DNA of 46,347 bases from Candidatus Shapirobacteria bacterium (GCA_028710865.1 JAQTUF010000003.1:1-46347), one strand, 5' to 3'; counted from the stretch's first letter, positions 15,373 through 23,846 are shown. Made by a program: numbers and translations. Notes: generated by a model from the sequence alone, not told the origin.

Positions 15373-17177
15373 AATGGTATATACATATTTTCTTTTAATT
15401 CTTCTCGCGATAAGAAAGGATACATATCTTCAAGTGGTCTAGAAACAAAAGATCCATCTTTAAGTTGCATACTTGCCGATTTTGGTAAAAATTTCATGTC
15501 AGGGGAAACAACAATTTCACAAACTACTGGTCCATCTATTTTAAAAACTTCTTCAATCTTTTTATTTAAATCTTTATTCGAATCAATTTTTACCGTCGAT
15601 ATTCCATAAGCTTTAGCAACTTTTAAAATATCAGGAAAACCAACTCCACTTTTTGGACAAGAAGCTACGACATTACCATTAAATAAAGAATTTTGAGTTA
15701 AACGAATTGACACATAACCACCATTATTATAAACAAAAACTTTCAAAGGTAGTTTATTATAAAAAATTGTTTGAAATTCTTGAATATTCATTTGAATACT
15801 TCCATCTCCCTCTATACAAATAGTTTTCCCTTTTGTATTTGCAACTAAAGCTCCCATTCCAGCTGGTAGACCATATCCCATAGAAGCACAACCTGAATTA
15901 GTTAATATTCTTGTTCCTTGAGAAAATTTTAAAGCTTGATAAGTACAAATAGATGCTGTTGCATTAGACAATGCCAAAACGTCTGTTTTTTTAAGATACT
16001 TTGACAACACATCTATAAAACAATATGGATTTACAAAATCTTTTTCCTGCCAATATTCCGATAAAACTGGCAAATATTTATTTTTCCAAAAATCTATTTT
16101 ATTTAACCATTCTTTTCTAAAAAAATTTAACTTTTTTTTCTTTAATTGATTTATCACTTCTTCTATAAAATCTTTTGCGTCGTAATTCAATTTCCAATCA
16201 ATAGAAATTGTTTTTTTAACCATTTCCTCTCTATCAATATCCACCATCATTTTAAAAGTGTTTCTGGCAAAAGACTTAAAATTATACCCTGTCATTCTAA
16301 TATTTAATCTTGATCCTATTACTAATAGTACATCTGCATTTTGAACCGCAAAATTACCTGCTCTTTGCCCTATTGTTCCAGGCCTCCCAGCAAAAAATTT
16401 ATTTTCATTAGAAACAAGATCAAAACCAGCAAAACCAGTTACTACAGGCATCTTAAGAAGATTAATTAATTCCAACATTTGGTCAACTGCTCCGGCCAAT
16501 CTCACTCCATTACCAACAAAAAATAAAGGTCTTTTTGATTTTTCAAATTTTTCTAAAACTAAAGAAACATCTTTTTTAAGATTGTTATTATAATCTTTTT
16601 TTAATTTATTTTTTTTCTTAACATATTTTTTTAATTTATTTTTTTCAATAAATGAACCTTGTATATCTAATGGAATATTTACCCAAACAGGGCCTTTTCT
16701 TCCAGTCATAGCTATATCTACAGCTTTTTCTAAATAGAACAAAGCTTTCTCTGGTTTATCAATAGTTACTGCATATTTAGTTACCGGTTTTACCATATCA
16801 ATAATATTAATTTCTTGATCTCCAAGTTGTCTTAGTTTTGAATAATCAGCAATCGTTTCTCTCTTTACTTGACCAGAAATAAATAAAACAGGAATTGAAT
16901 CTAACCAAGCTCCAATTAAACCAGTCAAAGCATTGGTACTTCCAGGCCCAGTAGTTAAGAGACAAACCCCTAAACTTTCATTAGTTCTAGCATATGCTTC
17001 AGCTGCTATTGCTGATGCTTGTTCATGAGCATTACATATAAATTTAATTTTTTTGTTTTTACTTATTGAATCAATTAAATGAATACAACCTCCACCAGAA
17101 ATTAAAAAAACATCCTTAATTCCCAAAGATTCTATATAAGAAAACACTAAATCTGAAATTTTACTTTTTTTAGTCAT
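15360..17177 (-). CDS. Thiamine-diphosphate enzyme, acetolactate-synthase-like (possible YerE-type sugar acyl-transferring lyase)
   Basis: A 605-residue three-domain ThDP enzyme. The pyrimidine domain has the catalytic glutamate E52 in NAHEQASAIAAEAYAR; the central domain has GRPGTIGQRAGNFA and IGSRLNIR, like the FAD-binding part of acetolactate synthases; the PP domain has GDGS at 457-460 and NN at 484-485, a normal ThDP-motif spacing. No regulatory small subunit is near. It is not in an amino-acid operon but heads a sugar operon containing rfbH. In Yersinia, YerE, a ThDP/FAD enzyme of this family, attaches a two-carbon unit from pyruvate to C4 of CDP-3,6-dideoxy-4-keto-glucose. The same role here is a strong but untested inference. 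Confidence 0.85.
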   Translation of the reverse strand: MTKKSKISDLVFSYIESLGIKDVFLISGGGCIHLIDSISKNKKIKFICNAHEQASAIAAEAYARTNESLGVCLLTTGPGSTNALTGLIGAWLDSIPVLFISGQVKRETIADYSKLRQLGDQEINIIDMVKPVTKYAVTIDKPEKALFYLEKAVDIAMTGRKGPVWVNIPLDIQGSFIEKNKLKKYVKKKNKLKKDYNNNLKKDVSLVLEKFEKSKRPLFFVGNGVRLAGAVDQMLELINLLKMPVVTGFAGFDLVSNENKFFAGRPGTIGQRAGNFAVQNADVLLVIGSRLNIRMTGYNFKSFARNTFKMMVDIDREEMVKKTISIDWKLNYDAKDFIEEVINQLKKKKLNFFRKEWLNKIDFWKNKYLPVLSEYWQEKDFVNPYCFIDVLSKYLKKTDVLALSNATASICTYQALKFSQGTRILTNSGCASMGYGLPAGMGALVANTKGKTICIEGDGSIQMNIQEFQTIFYNKLPLKVFVYNNGGYVSIRLTQNSLFNGNVVASCPKSGVGFPDILKVAKAYGISTVKIDSNKDLNKKIEEVFKIDGPVVCEIVVSPDMKFLPKSASMQLKDGSFVSRPLEDMYPFLSREELKENMYIPLWEG

Positions 17178-17194
17178 AAAACAAAAGATAAACC

Positions 17195-17200
17195 ATTATA
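17195..17200 (-). promoter_or_regulatory. -10 box of the nine-gene minus-strand operon
   Basis: A perfect TATAAT on the minus strand, 17 bases before the ATG at 17177. No convincing -35 is visible. The 113-base divergent gap to 17291 must also hold the plus-strand promoter, where I see only weak candidates (TATTAT at 17259-17264, CATAAT at 17270-17275). Confidence 0.5.
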
Positions 17201-17290
17201 TAACAATAAAATTACAAATCAGTATTCATTTACCATTACGTTTTTTCAAATTTTGTAGTATTATTATCCCATAATAACTTTTCTTAAATT

Positions 17291-18418
17291 ATGAATAATA
17301 ATTCTATTTTCGACGATCTTTTTGTTCTGGAACTAGCCAATAACCATTTAGGTGATATAAATAGAGGACTAAAAATCATCAGCGATTTTTCTAAAATTGT
17401 TAGATTCAATAATGTACGTGCTGCCATAAAACTTCAATTTCGTGATGTTGATAATTTTATCCATCCAGACTATTTAAATAGAACAGATGTTCGATATATA
17501 GGAAAAACATTAAGCACTAAATTAGTGAATCAAGATCTTGATGTTTTAGTAAAAGCTAGTAAAAAAAGCGGTTGCATTACTATGGCAACTCCTTTTGATG
17601 AAAAATCTGTCGATTTATGTACTGAATTAAATATTGAAATAATTAAAATTGCCAGTTCTGATATTAACGACTGGGTTCTAATTGAAAAAATAGCCACCAC
17701 AAAAAAACCTGTAATTATTTCTACTGGAGGATCATCTTTAAAAGATATGGATGATTTAGTTAAATTTTTTGAAAATCGCAATATTCCATTAGCTATTAAT
17801 CATTGTGTCTCTCTTTATCCATCCGAAGATAATGATCTTGAATTAAACCAAATTGACTTTCTTAAAAACAGATACCCTGGCCATGTTATTGGATTATCAA
17901 CTCATGAATATCATGATTGGGAATCATCAATGATGATCGCTTATGCCAAAGGTGCCAGAACTTTCGAAAGACATGTTGATATAAATAGTGATGGTAAAGT
18001 AGTTAGTGTATATTGCTCATTACCTTATCAAATAGACCATTGGTTTAAGGCTTTCCATAAAGCCAGAGAAATGTGTGGCGGTAGTAGTGACACCAAAAGA
18101 ATTCCACCTAAAAAAGAAATTGATTATTTAGATCAATTAGTTAGGGGTGTTTACGCCAAAGAAGATTTACCAATAGGACATGTTTTATCGGATACTGATA
18201 TTTTTTTAGCTATTCCTCTTCTAAAAGGTCAAATTTCTTGCCGAGAACTAATGGCCGGAGAAGTCCTCATAAAACCTGTCGAAAAAAATAAACCAATATT
18301 TATAGATATGATAGATAGCCCTTATGCTTATAATGAAGAACTCAAAAAAACAATTTATGAAAGAGGTATTGAGGTGACTCCACCAGAAACAATAGTAGAA
18401 AATAGTAATAAAATTTAA
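17291..18418 (+). CDS. NeuB-family (N-acetylneuraminate synthase-like) protein with SAF domain
   Basis: A 375-residue protein with the NeuB TIM barrel and C-terminal SAF (antifreeze-like) domain. The N-terminus reads FVLELANNHLGD where classical NeuB has an EIGxNHxG form; later landmarks are KLQFRD, IIKIASSDIN, STGGSS, NHCVSLYP and GLSTHEYHD. The SAF part begins near RGVYAKEDLPIGHVL. NeuB enzymes condense phosphoenolpyruvate with an N-acylhexosamine to a nine-carbon ulosonic acid. No epimerase NeuC or CMP-transferase NeuA is in the window, so the product and its activation are unknown. The gene stands alone on the plus strand between minus-strand sugar operons. Confidence 0.85.
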   Translation: MNNNSIFDDLFVLELANNHLGDINRGLKIISDFSKIVRFNNVRAAIKLQFRDVDNFIHPDYLNRTDVRYIGKTLSTKLVNQDLDVLVKASKKSGCITMATPFDEKSVDLCTELNIEIIKIASSDINDWVLIEKIATTKKPVIISTGGSSLKDMDDLVKFFENRNIPLAINHCVSLYPSEDNDLELNQIDFLKNRYPGHVIGLSTHEYHDWESSMMIAYAKGARTFERHVDINSDGKVVSVYCSLPYQIDHWFKAFHKAREMCGGSSDTKRIPPKKEIDYLDQLVRGVYAKEDLPIGHVLSDTDIFLAIPLLKGQISCRELMAGEVLIKPVEKNKPIFIDMIDSPYAYNEELKKTIYERGIEVTPPETIVENSNKI

Positions 18419-18433
18419 AAAACAATAATAAAA

Positions 18434-19420
18434 TTAGTCTTCTTCAATTAATTGCTCATACCACTTAAAAATCCTCTTTGCAGTTGTTTTTACACTTTCT
18501 TCATTTTTCCAGCCCATTCTTTTAATCTTTTCGTAACTCAAAGATTGATAAGGGATTTCATTTTTAGCAATATTTAAAATTTTGTAAGGGACCTTTTCTT
18601 TCAAAACCTTTTCTATTTCCTTAATTAATTCTATTACTGATAAAGTATCATTTGATCCAAAATTAAAAGCTTCACCTTTTGTTTCCTCAATTTTTTCTGC
18701 CAGCATTAGATAACCTCTTACTACATCCTTAACATATAAATAATCTCTAACAGCTTTACCGTCACTTCTTAATTCTAATGTCTTATCTTTAATAATAGAC
18801 ATCATAATTCCAGGTATTATTCGAGAAAAATTATTATCACCTTCACCATATATATTTCCAAAGCGGGATGTCACTACAGGTACTTGATAAGTTTTAGTAT
18901 ACATATTAGCAATTAAATCAGTTGCCGATTTTGACACATCATATGGATGATCACCTCTAAGTGGATCAACTTCAGAATAAGTATATTTACCAACTTCTAA
19001 TTTTCCATAAGCCTTATCCGATGACGCTACTACTACTGCTTTTACTTTTGGATAAAGCCTAGCACTTTCTAATATATTAGTAGTTCCCATTATATTCGAT
19101 TCTAAAGTTCTTCTAGGATTCGCATAAGCAGTGGTTACTATTGCCTGAGCCGCTAAATGAAAAATATATTCAACCTCAAATTTAGTTACCAAATCAAACA
19201 CCTTAAAAAACTCTCCTATATCAATATTAGCCACAGTCACTTTTTTATCTAACTCTTTAACTTTAAAATATGAATAAGGATCTGTATATTCAAAAGTTGT
19301 TACCACGTTAGCACCTAAATTAATCAATTCTTCCACTAAATGAGATCCCACAAAACCTGTTCCACCAGTTACAAAAACATTTTTCCCAAAAAACTTATCA
19401 ATTATTTCCATATCTTCCAT
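18434..19420 (-). CDS. rfbG: CDP-glucose 4,6-dehydratase
   Basis: A 328-residue extended SDR with GGTGFVG (19-25), an SSDKAYG segment giving the S134-D135-K136 catalytic set and the pair Y160/K164 in YDVSK. The segments DPLRGDHPYDVSKSATD and RFGNIYG are typical of CDP-glucose dehydratases. It converts CDP-glucose to CDP-4-keto-6-deoxyglucose using tightly bound NAD. Its start overlaps the end of rfbF by 19 bases (an ATG at 19411 is also possible), so the two are translationally coupled. The protein is somewhat shorter than many RfbG proteins, which are nearer 360 residues. Confidence 0.9.
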   Translation of the reverse strand: MEDMEIIDKFFGKNVFVTGGTGFVGSHLVEELINLGANVVTTFEYTDPYSYFKVKELDKKVTVANIDIGEFFKVFDLVTKFEVEYIFHLAAQAIVTTAYANPRRTLESNIMGTTNILESARLYPKVKAVVVASSDKAYGKLEVGKYTYSEVDPLRGDHPYDVSKSATDLIANMYTKTYQVPVVTSRFGNIYGEGDNNFSRIIPGIMMSIIKDKTLELRSDGKAVRDYLYVKDVVRGYLMLAEKIEETKGEAFNFGSNDTLSVIELIKEIEKVLKEKVPYKILNIAKNEIPYQSLSYEKIKRMGWKNEESVKTTAKRIFKWYEQLIEED

Positions 19421-20181
19421 GGTGGATTTGGCTCACTCCACCAAGTGTTCAAATCTTTTAATTCTTTATTAGTATCCATACATGCCCAAAATCCTTCATG
19501 TTTATAAAGTGAAAGCTTACCCTTTTTTGCCAATCTTCTTAAAGCTGGGTGTTCTGTTTCACCTGATTTTAAATACTTAAAAAATTCTTTATTAAATACC
19601 ATATAACCACCATTAACCCAGTCATTCATTACTGGTTTTTCACTAAATTCCTCTACTATATTTTTTTTATTAACTAAAACAACACCAAATTTAGATATTG
19701 GGTGTATTCCAGTTATTGTGCCAATTGTTTTTTGCTTTTTATGAAACTTTAATAATTTTTTTATATCAATATCACTAACTCCATCCCCATAAGTCACCAT
19801 AAATGTATCATCGTTTTTTGGTATGTATTTTTTACAACGCAATATTCTTTCACCAGGCATTGTTTCTAATCCAGTGTCGACAAAAGTTATTTTAAAATCA
19901 TCAACCTCAGCTCTATTTTCTAAATGATATTCAGCTTCATAATTTTTTGTTTGTAAAGTAAAATCTGAAGTTAATGCTTTTTGATTTAAAAAAAATTGTT
20001 TAATATAATCTCCCTTATATCCCAAAGCTAATATAAATTCATTAAATCCATAATACGAATACATTTTCATAATATGCCACAAAATAGGATTATTCCCCAC
20101 ATACACCATTGGCTTCGGTTTAAATTCTGTTTCTTCTTTTAGTCTAGTACCCTGACCTCCACAGAGAATTATTACCTTCAT
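19402..20181 (-). CDS. rfbF: Glucose-1-phosphate cytidylyltransferase
   Basis: A 259-residue nucleotidyltransferase: LCGGQGTRL (6-14) binds the nucleotide phosphate, E17 and KPKP (21-24) complete the active site, and NNPILWHIMKMYSYYG and YGDGVSDI (131-138) are typical of RfbF/DdhA. The length is the usual one for the family. It makes CDP-glucose from CTP and glucose-1-phosphate, the first step of the CDP-dideoxysugar path continued by rfbG and rfbH. It lies 38 bases after metK on the same strand, with a strong hairpin in between, so it may have its own promoter. Confidence 0.93.
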   Translation of the reverse strand: MKVIILCGGQGTRLKEETEFKPKPMVYVGNNPILWHIMKMYSYYGFNEFILALGYKGDYIKQFFLNQKALTSDFTLQTKNYEAEYHLENRAEVDDFKITFVDTGLETMPGERILRCKKYIPKNDDTFMVTYGDGVSDIDIKKLLKFHKKQKTIGTITGIHPISKFGVVLVNKKNIVEEFSEKPVMNDWVNGGYMVFNKEFFKYLKSGETEHPALRRLAKKGKLSLYKHEGFWACMDTNKELKDLNTWWSEPNPPWKIWK

Positions 20182-20200
20182 GGCTCATGATAGCATATTT

Positions 20201-20222
20201 TGATACCTCTCTATAGGTATCA
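20201..20222. other. 8-bp hairpin at the metK stop codon
   Basis: TGATACCT (20201-20208) and AGGTATCA (20215-20222) form a perfect 8-bp inverted repeat with a 6-base loop. On the minus strand its first arm is the metK stop codon and the bases after it. The minus-strand transcript has no U-run after it, so it is not a standard intrinsic terminator; it could be an RNA stabiliser, processing site or operator ahead of rfbF. Confidence 0.45.
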
Positions 20223-21323
20223 TTTGATTTTTTCCCAAGGATATTCTTCATGTCCAAAATGACCATATTTTGCTGTATTTTTATATATCGGTCTCTTAAG
20301 ATCAAATTTTTCAATAATACCCTTCACTGATAAATCCATTAAACTCCAAGCAAAATCTTCAATTTCCTTTATATCTTTTTTATGCGTTCCAAATGTTTCA
20401 ATTGATTTTGAGATTGGATCTCTTACACCGATAGCATAAGCCAATTGGACTTCGCATCTATCAGCTAAACCAGCCGCCACAATATTTTTTGCCACATATC
20501 TAGCGGCGTAAGCTGCACTTCGATCAACTTTTGTAGGGTCTTTTCCAGAAAAACAACCACCACCAATCCTACCCATTCCACCATATGTATCAACCACTAT
20601 TTTTCGACCAGTAACTCCAGTATCACTATCTGGTCCTCCAATTTCCCATATTCCAGTTCCATTTAAAATAACTTCATCAATTGATAATTTATTTAAATTA
20701 TATTTATCCAAAAGTGGCAAAACCACCAAATTATATAAATCATTTTTTACTTTAGCGATATCATTTTCTATTCCAAAAGGTTTAGCTAAAATAATTTTCT
20801 CAACCCTTATTGGTTTTCCATTTTCATAAACTACACTTACCTCCGCTTTTCCGTCTGGTCTCAAATAATTTAATTCCTGCATTTGCAATTCATCCATTTT
20901 TTTACAAAGTTCATGAGATAACATTATTGGTAAAGGCATTAATTGAGGAGTTTCATTACAAGCATATCCAAACATCATTCCTTGATCACCAGCCCCATCA
21001 TTATCAGCTCCTACAGCAATATCTTTTGACTGTTGATGTACTAATACTTCTATGTCTGCATTTTCATCAAAATTTAAAATTGGATTTGTATAACCAATCT
21101 CTTTAATTACACTTTTGGCAATTTTTTTATAATCCAATTGTTGGTTACAAGTTACTTCACCTGCCATCACAATCTTATTAGTGGTTACTAAAGTTTCTAA
21201 AGCCACTCTAGCATCTTTATCAACTGTTAAAGCTGCATCCAAAACTGCATCTGAAATTTGATCACAAACTTTATCTGGATGACCAAATCCAACTGACTCT
21301 GACGTAAATAGGGAATAATTCAT
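20220..21323 (-). CDS. metK: S-adenosylmethionine synthetase
   Basis: A 367-residue MetK with the expected landmarks: FTSESVGFGHPDKVCDQISD at the N-terminus, the GAGDQG nucleotide motif at about 110, and the GGGxFSGKD loop with Cys in the variable place, followed by PTKVDRSAAYAARY. It makes SAM from methionine and ATP. Slightly shorter than the E. coli enzyme but complete. Upstream lie a structured leader resembling a SAM riboswitch and a clear AAAGGA Shine-Dalgarno five bases before the ATG, the only good SD I found at the starts inspected. The divergent neighbours encode the SAM-recycling enzymes. Confidence 0.96.
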   Translation of the reverse strand: MNYSLFTSESVGFGHPDKVCDQISDAVLDAALTVDKDARVALETLVTTNKIVMAGEVTCNQQLDYKKIAKSVIKEIGYTNPILNFDENADIEVLVHQQSKDIAVGADNDGAGDQGMMFGYACNETPQLMPLPIMLSHELCKKMDELQMQELNYLRPDGKAEVSVVYENGKPIRVEKIILAKPFGIENDIAKVKNDLYNLVVLPLLDKYNLNKLSIDEVILNGTGIWEIGGPDSDTGVTGRKIVVDTYGGMGRIGGGCFSGKDPTKVDRSAAYAARYVAKNIVAAGLADRCEVQLAYAIGVRDPISKSIETFGTHKKDIKEIEDFAWSLMDLSVKGIIEKFDLKRPIYKNTAKYGHFGHEEYPWEKIK

Positions 21324-21442
21324 ATTTTTCCTTTAATTAATAAATAAAGGCTTGTCCTCCAAAAATTTGGAGATTGCACCGTGAGTCCGAAATTTCGAAC
21401 CTCGGTTGCTAATCCCACTACTGTGGGACTCTCTTGACAAAC
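21324..21442 (-). promoter_or_regulatory. SAM riboswitch (SAM-I clan, compact P2) in the metK leader
   Basis: On the minus strand, P1 pairs UUGUC (21440-21436) with GACAA (21356-21352). Inside are the conserved AAGAG after P1, a P2 hairpin UCCCAC-AGUA-GUGGGA, the invariant GCAACC, a P3 hairpin closed by ACCG/CGGU, the conserved GGUGCAAUCUCC, and P4 CUCCAA/UUGGAG. Order and core motifs match the SAM-I (S-box) family, but P2 is a plain 6-bp hairpin without the kink-turn and pseudoknot, closer to SAM-I/IV variants. Downstream, CCUUUA (21350-21345) can pair with UAAAGG (21335-21330), hiding the SD AAAGGA. This suggests translational control with SAM turning metK off. The call rests on motif order; no covariance search was run. 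Confidence 0.8.
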
Positions 21443-21448
21443 AAACTA

Positions 21449-21478
21449 ATATTAACAAAATTAAATATATTATGTCAA
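21449..21478 (-). promoter_or_regulatory. metK promoter
   Basis: Minus strand: perfect -35 TTGACA (21478-21473), an 18-base spacer and -10 TAATAT (21454-21449). Transcription would start near 21442, just where the riboswitch P1 helix begins. Confidence 0.7.
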
Positions 21479-21501
21479 CAATAATTACTATTTTTAATCA
21501 A

Positions 21502-21510
21502 TGTTAAAAT
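21502..21510 (+). promoter_or_regulatory. Extended -10 box of the PfkB-ahcY unit
   Basis: TGTTAAAAT carries the extended TG and a TAAAAT -10, 13 bases before the ATG at 21524. No clear -35 and no SD are seen, so the mRNA leader would be very short. Confidence 0.45.
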
Positions 21511-21523
21511 AAAAAGAAAACAT

Positions 21524-22477
21524 ATGAGTAAAAAATATATTGTAATTAGTGGGTCAATTGCCATTGATCGGATTATGAATTTTTCCAATCATTATAAAGA
21601 TTTAATTAAACCAGACAAAATTCATGTCCTATCAATCAGTATTTTTTTAGATAAATTAAAAAACACCCATGGTGGAGTCGGTGCAAATATAGCCTACTCA
21701 TTAGGATTATTAGGAGAAAAGCCCATCCTCATAGGATCAGTCGGACCAGATGCAAAAGAATATATTCAAAAACTTAATAAAATCGGTGTTAATACCGACT
21801 CAATTTTTTTTAGTCAACTTCCTACAGCTTCTTTCAATGTCATCACTGATCTAGACGATAATCAAATTGGTGGTTTTTATCCAGGAGCTATGTTTGATAA
21901 TCAAAAATCATCTTTTAAAGATTGGAAAAATAAAAACGCTTTCTTTGTTATCTCACCTGATGATCCAAAACTCATGGATCGACTCACTGATGAATGTCAA
22001 AAATATAAATTAAAAATGCTCTACGATTTTGGTCAACAAGTCACTAATTCATCATCAGAATTTTTAGAAAAAGGTATTAAAACAGCTGAAGTTATTATTG
22101 CCAACGATTATGAAATGTCAGTCCTTTCAGAAAAAATTAAATTAACTTTAGATCAAATAAAAAAAATAGTTCCAATTTGTATTACTACTCTTGGAGCCAA
22201 AGGTTCCATAATAGAAGGCAAAAATATAAAAAATCCAATTAATATAAAGCCCGTCAAACCCAAAAAAATATTAGATCCAACTGGAGCCGGTGATGCTTTT
22301 AGATCAGGTTTTCTCTATGGTTATATCAGAAATCTAGATTTAAAAATTTGTGGACAAATTGGATCTTTACTTGCTACATACGCTATTGAAACTTATGGTA
22401 CTCAAGAACATCATTTTACAAAAAATGAATTTGTAAAACGTTTCCATAAAAATTATAATCAAACATTAGTTATTTAA
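21524..22477 (+). CDS. PfkB family kinase, probable adenosine kinase
   Basis: A 317-residue ribokinase-fold (PfkB) enzyme with GGVGANIAYSLGLLG (50-64) in the substrate region and the signature DPTGAGDAF (251-259) carrying catalytic D257. PfkB members act on sugars or nucleosides, and the sequence alone does not decide. The position, 10 bases before ahcY and divergent from metK, suggests adenosine: AhcY releases adenosine and an adenosine kinase would pull that reaction forward. The alternative is a ribokinase-like sugar kinase. No SD is visible; see the extended -10 box at 21502. Confidence 0.85.
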   Translation: MSKKYIVISGSIAIDRIMNFSNHYKDLIKPDKIHVLSISIFLDKLKNTHGGVGANIAYSLGLLGEKPILIGSVGPDAKEYIQKLNKIGVNTDSIFFSQLPTASFNVITDLDDNQIGGFYPGAMFDNQKSSFKDWKNKNAFFVISPDDPKLMDRLTDECQKYKLKMLYDFGQQVTNSSSEFLEKGIKTAEVIIANDYEMSVLSEKIKLTLDQIKKIVPICITTLGAKGSIIEGKNIKNPINIKPVKPKKILDPTGAGDAFRSGFLYGYIRNLDLKICGQIGSLLATYAIETYGTQEHHFTKNEFVKRFHKNYNQTLVI

Positions 22478-22487
22478 TTATTAAAAA

Positions 22488-23789
22488 ATGTTACCAAATA
22501 AAAAAGATTTTAAAGTCAAAGATTTATCTTTATCAAAATGGGGTAGAGCTGAAATAAAATTAGCCGAAAAAGAAATGCCAGGACTCATGAGTTTAAGACA
22601 AGAGTTTGGTAAAACTAAACCACTAAAAGGGGCTCGAATTGCTGGTTCTCTCCATATGACTATTCAAACTGCAGTTTTGATTGAAACACTTCAAATCCTA
22701 GGTGCAAAAGTTAGATGGGCTTCTTGTAATATATTTTCTACCCAAGATCACGCCGCTGCTGCTATTGCTGCCACTGGTACTCCAGTATTTGCTTGGAAAG
22801 GAGAAACCGAAAAAGAATATTGGTGGTGTACTCAACAAACTCTAAAATTTGAAAACGGACAAGGACCAAATATACTTTTAGATGATGGTGGAGATATAAC
22901 TCATTTAGTCCATCAAAAATACCCAAAACTCCTAAAAAATATTAAAGGAGTCTCTGAAGAAACTACTACTGGAGTTCACCATCTTTATCAAATGTTTGAA
23001 AACAAAAAATTAAAGATTCCTGCCATTAATGTTAACGATAGTGTTACCAAATCAAAATTCGACAACCTTTATGGTTGTCGAGAATCCCTCTGTGATGGTA
23101 TAAAACGAGCCACTGATATTATGTTATCTGGAAAAGTTGCTGTAGTTGCTGGTTATGGTGATGTTGGTAAAGGTTGTGTCCAATCTTTAAAAAGTTATCA
23201 TTGCCAAATTTTAGTAACTGAAATTGATCCAATTTGTGCTCTTCAAGCAGCAGTTGAAGGTTTCAAAGTTGTTACTATGGAAGAAGCTGTCAAAACCGCT
23301 GATATTTTTGTCACTGCTACTGGATGTAAAGATATTATTACTATCGATCATATGAAAAAAATGAAAGATACTGCTATTGTTTGTAATATTGGCCATTTTG
23401 ATGTTGAAATTCAAATTGATCAATTAAATAAATTTCCCAAAATTAAAAAGGAAGAAATTAAACCACAAGTCGACCTTTATACTTTCCCAGATGGTCATCG
23501 AATTATAGTTTTAGCTGAAGGTAGATTAGTAAATCTTGGTTGTGCCACTGGACATCCATCTTTTGTTATGTCCACTTCTTTTACCAACCAAGTATTAGCT
23601 CAAATAGAACTTTTTACCAAAAAATATGAAATTGGTGTTCATCGACTTCCTAAATATTTAGATGAAAAAGTTGCTTCTCTTCATCTCAATCATTTAGGAG
23701 CTAAATTAACTAAATTATCACCCCAACAAGCTAAATATATAGGAATCAAAGAAAATGGTCCATTTAAATCAGACCATTACCGATATTGA
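22488..23789 (+). CDS. ahcY: Adenosylhomocysteinase
   Basis: A 433-residue S-adenosylhomocysteine hydrolase, complete from the [20 protein letters not shown] start region to the SDHYRY C-terminus expected for the family. Landmarks are [62 protein letters not shown] and the NAD-binding [10 protein letters not shown]. It splits SAH, the inhibitory product of methyltransferases, to adenosine and homocysteine. Together with metK and the PfkB gene it closes most of the activated-methyl cycle; no methionine synthase is in the window. It is the most codon-conserved gene of the region and has no SD. Confidence 0.96.
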   Translation: MLPNKKDFKVKDLSLSKWGRAEIKLAEKEMPGLMSLRQEFGKTKPLKGARIAGSLHMTIQTAVLIETLQILGAKVRWASCNIFSTQDHAAAAIAATGTPVFAWKGETEKEYWWCTQQTLKFENGQGPNILLDDGGDITHLVHQKYPKLLKNIKGVSEETTTGVHHLYQMFENKKLKIPAINVNDSVTKSKFDNLYGCRESLCDGIKRATDIMLSGKVAVVAGYGDVGKGCVQSLKSYHCQILVTEIDPICALQAAVEGFKVVTMEEAVKTADIFVTATGCKDIITIDHMKKMKDTAIVCNIGHFDVEIQIDQLNKFPKIKKEEIKPQVDLYTFPDGHRIIVLAEGRLVNLGCATGHPSFVMSTSFTNQVLAQIELFTKKYEIGVHRLPKYLDEKVASLHLNHLGAKLTKLSPQQAKYIGIKENGPFKSDHYRY

Positions 23790-23837
23790 TATTTTTATTC
23801 CACCTTAACTACAAAATCTATCACTATTTATATAGTT

Positions 23838-23846
23838 TGATATAAT
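23838..23846 (+). promoter_or_regulatory. Extended -10 promoter, predicted leaderless start
   Basis: TGATATAAT is a perfect extended -10 and lies only 7 bases before the ATG at 23854, so transcription should begin at or next to the start codon. No SD is possible. Confidence 0.7.

Noticed and set aside
20810..21106. Plus-strand open frame within metK
   Set aside because: It is antisense to highly conserved MetK sequence and has no own promoter or family features.
21340..21440. A tRNA-like gene in the structured stretch before metK
   Set aside because: There are several hairpins and a GGTTCGAAATTTCGG segment that recalls a T-arm, but no acceptor stem or anticodon arm of proper length; the SAM-riboswitch core explains the structure better.
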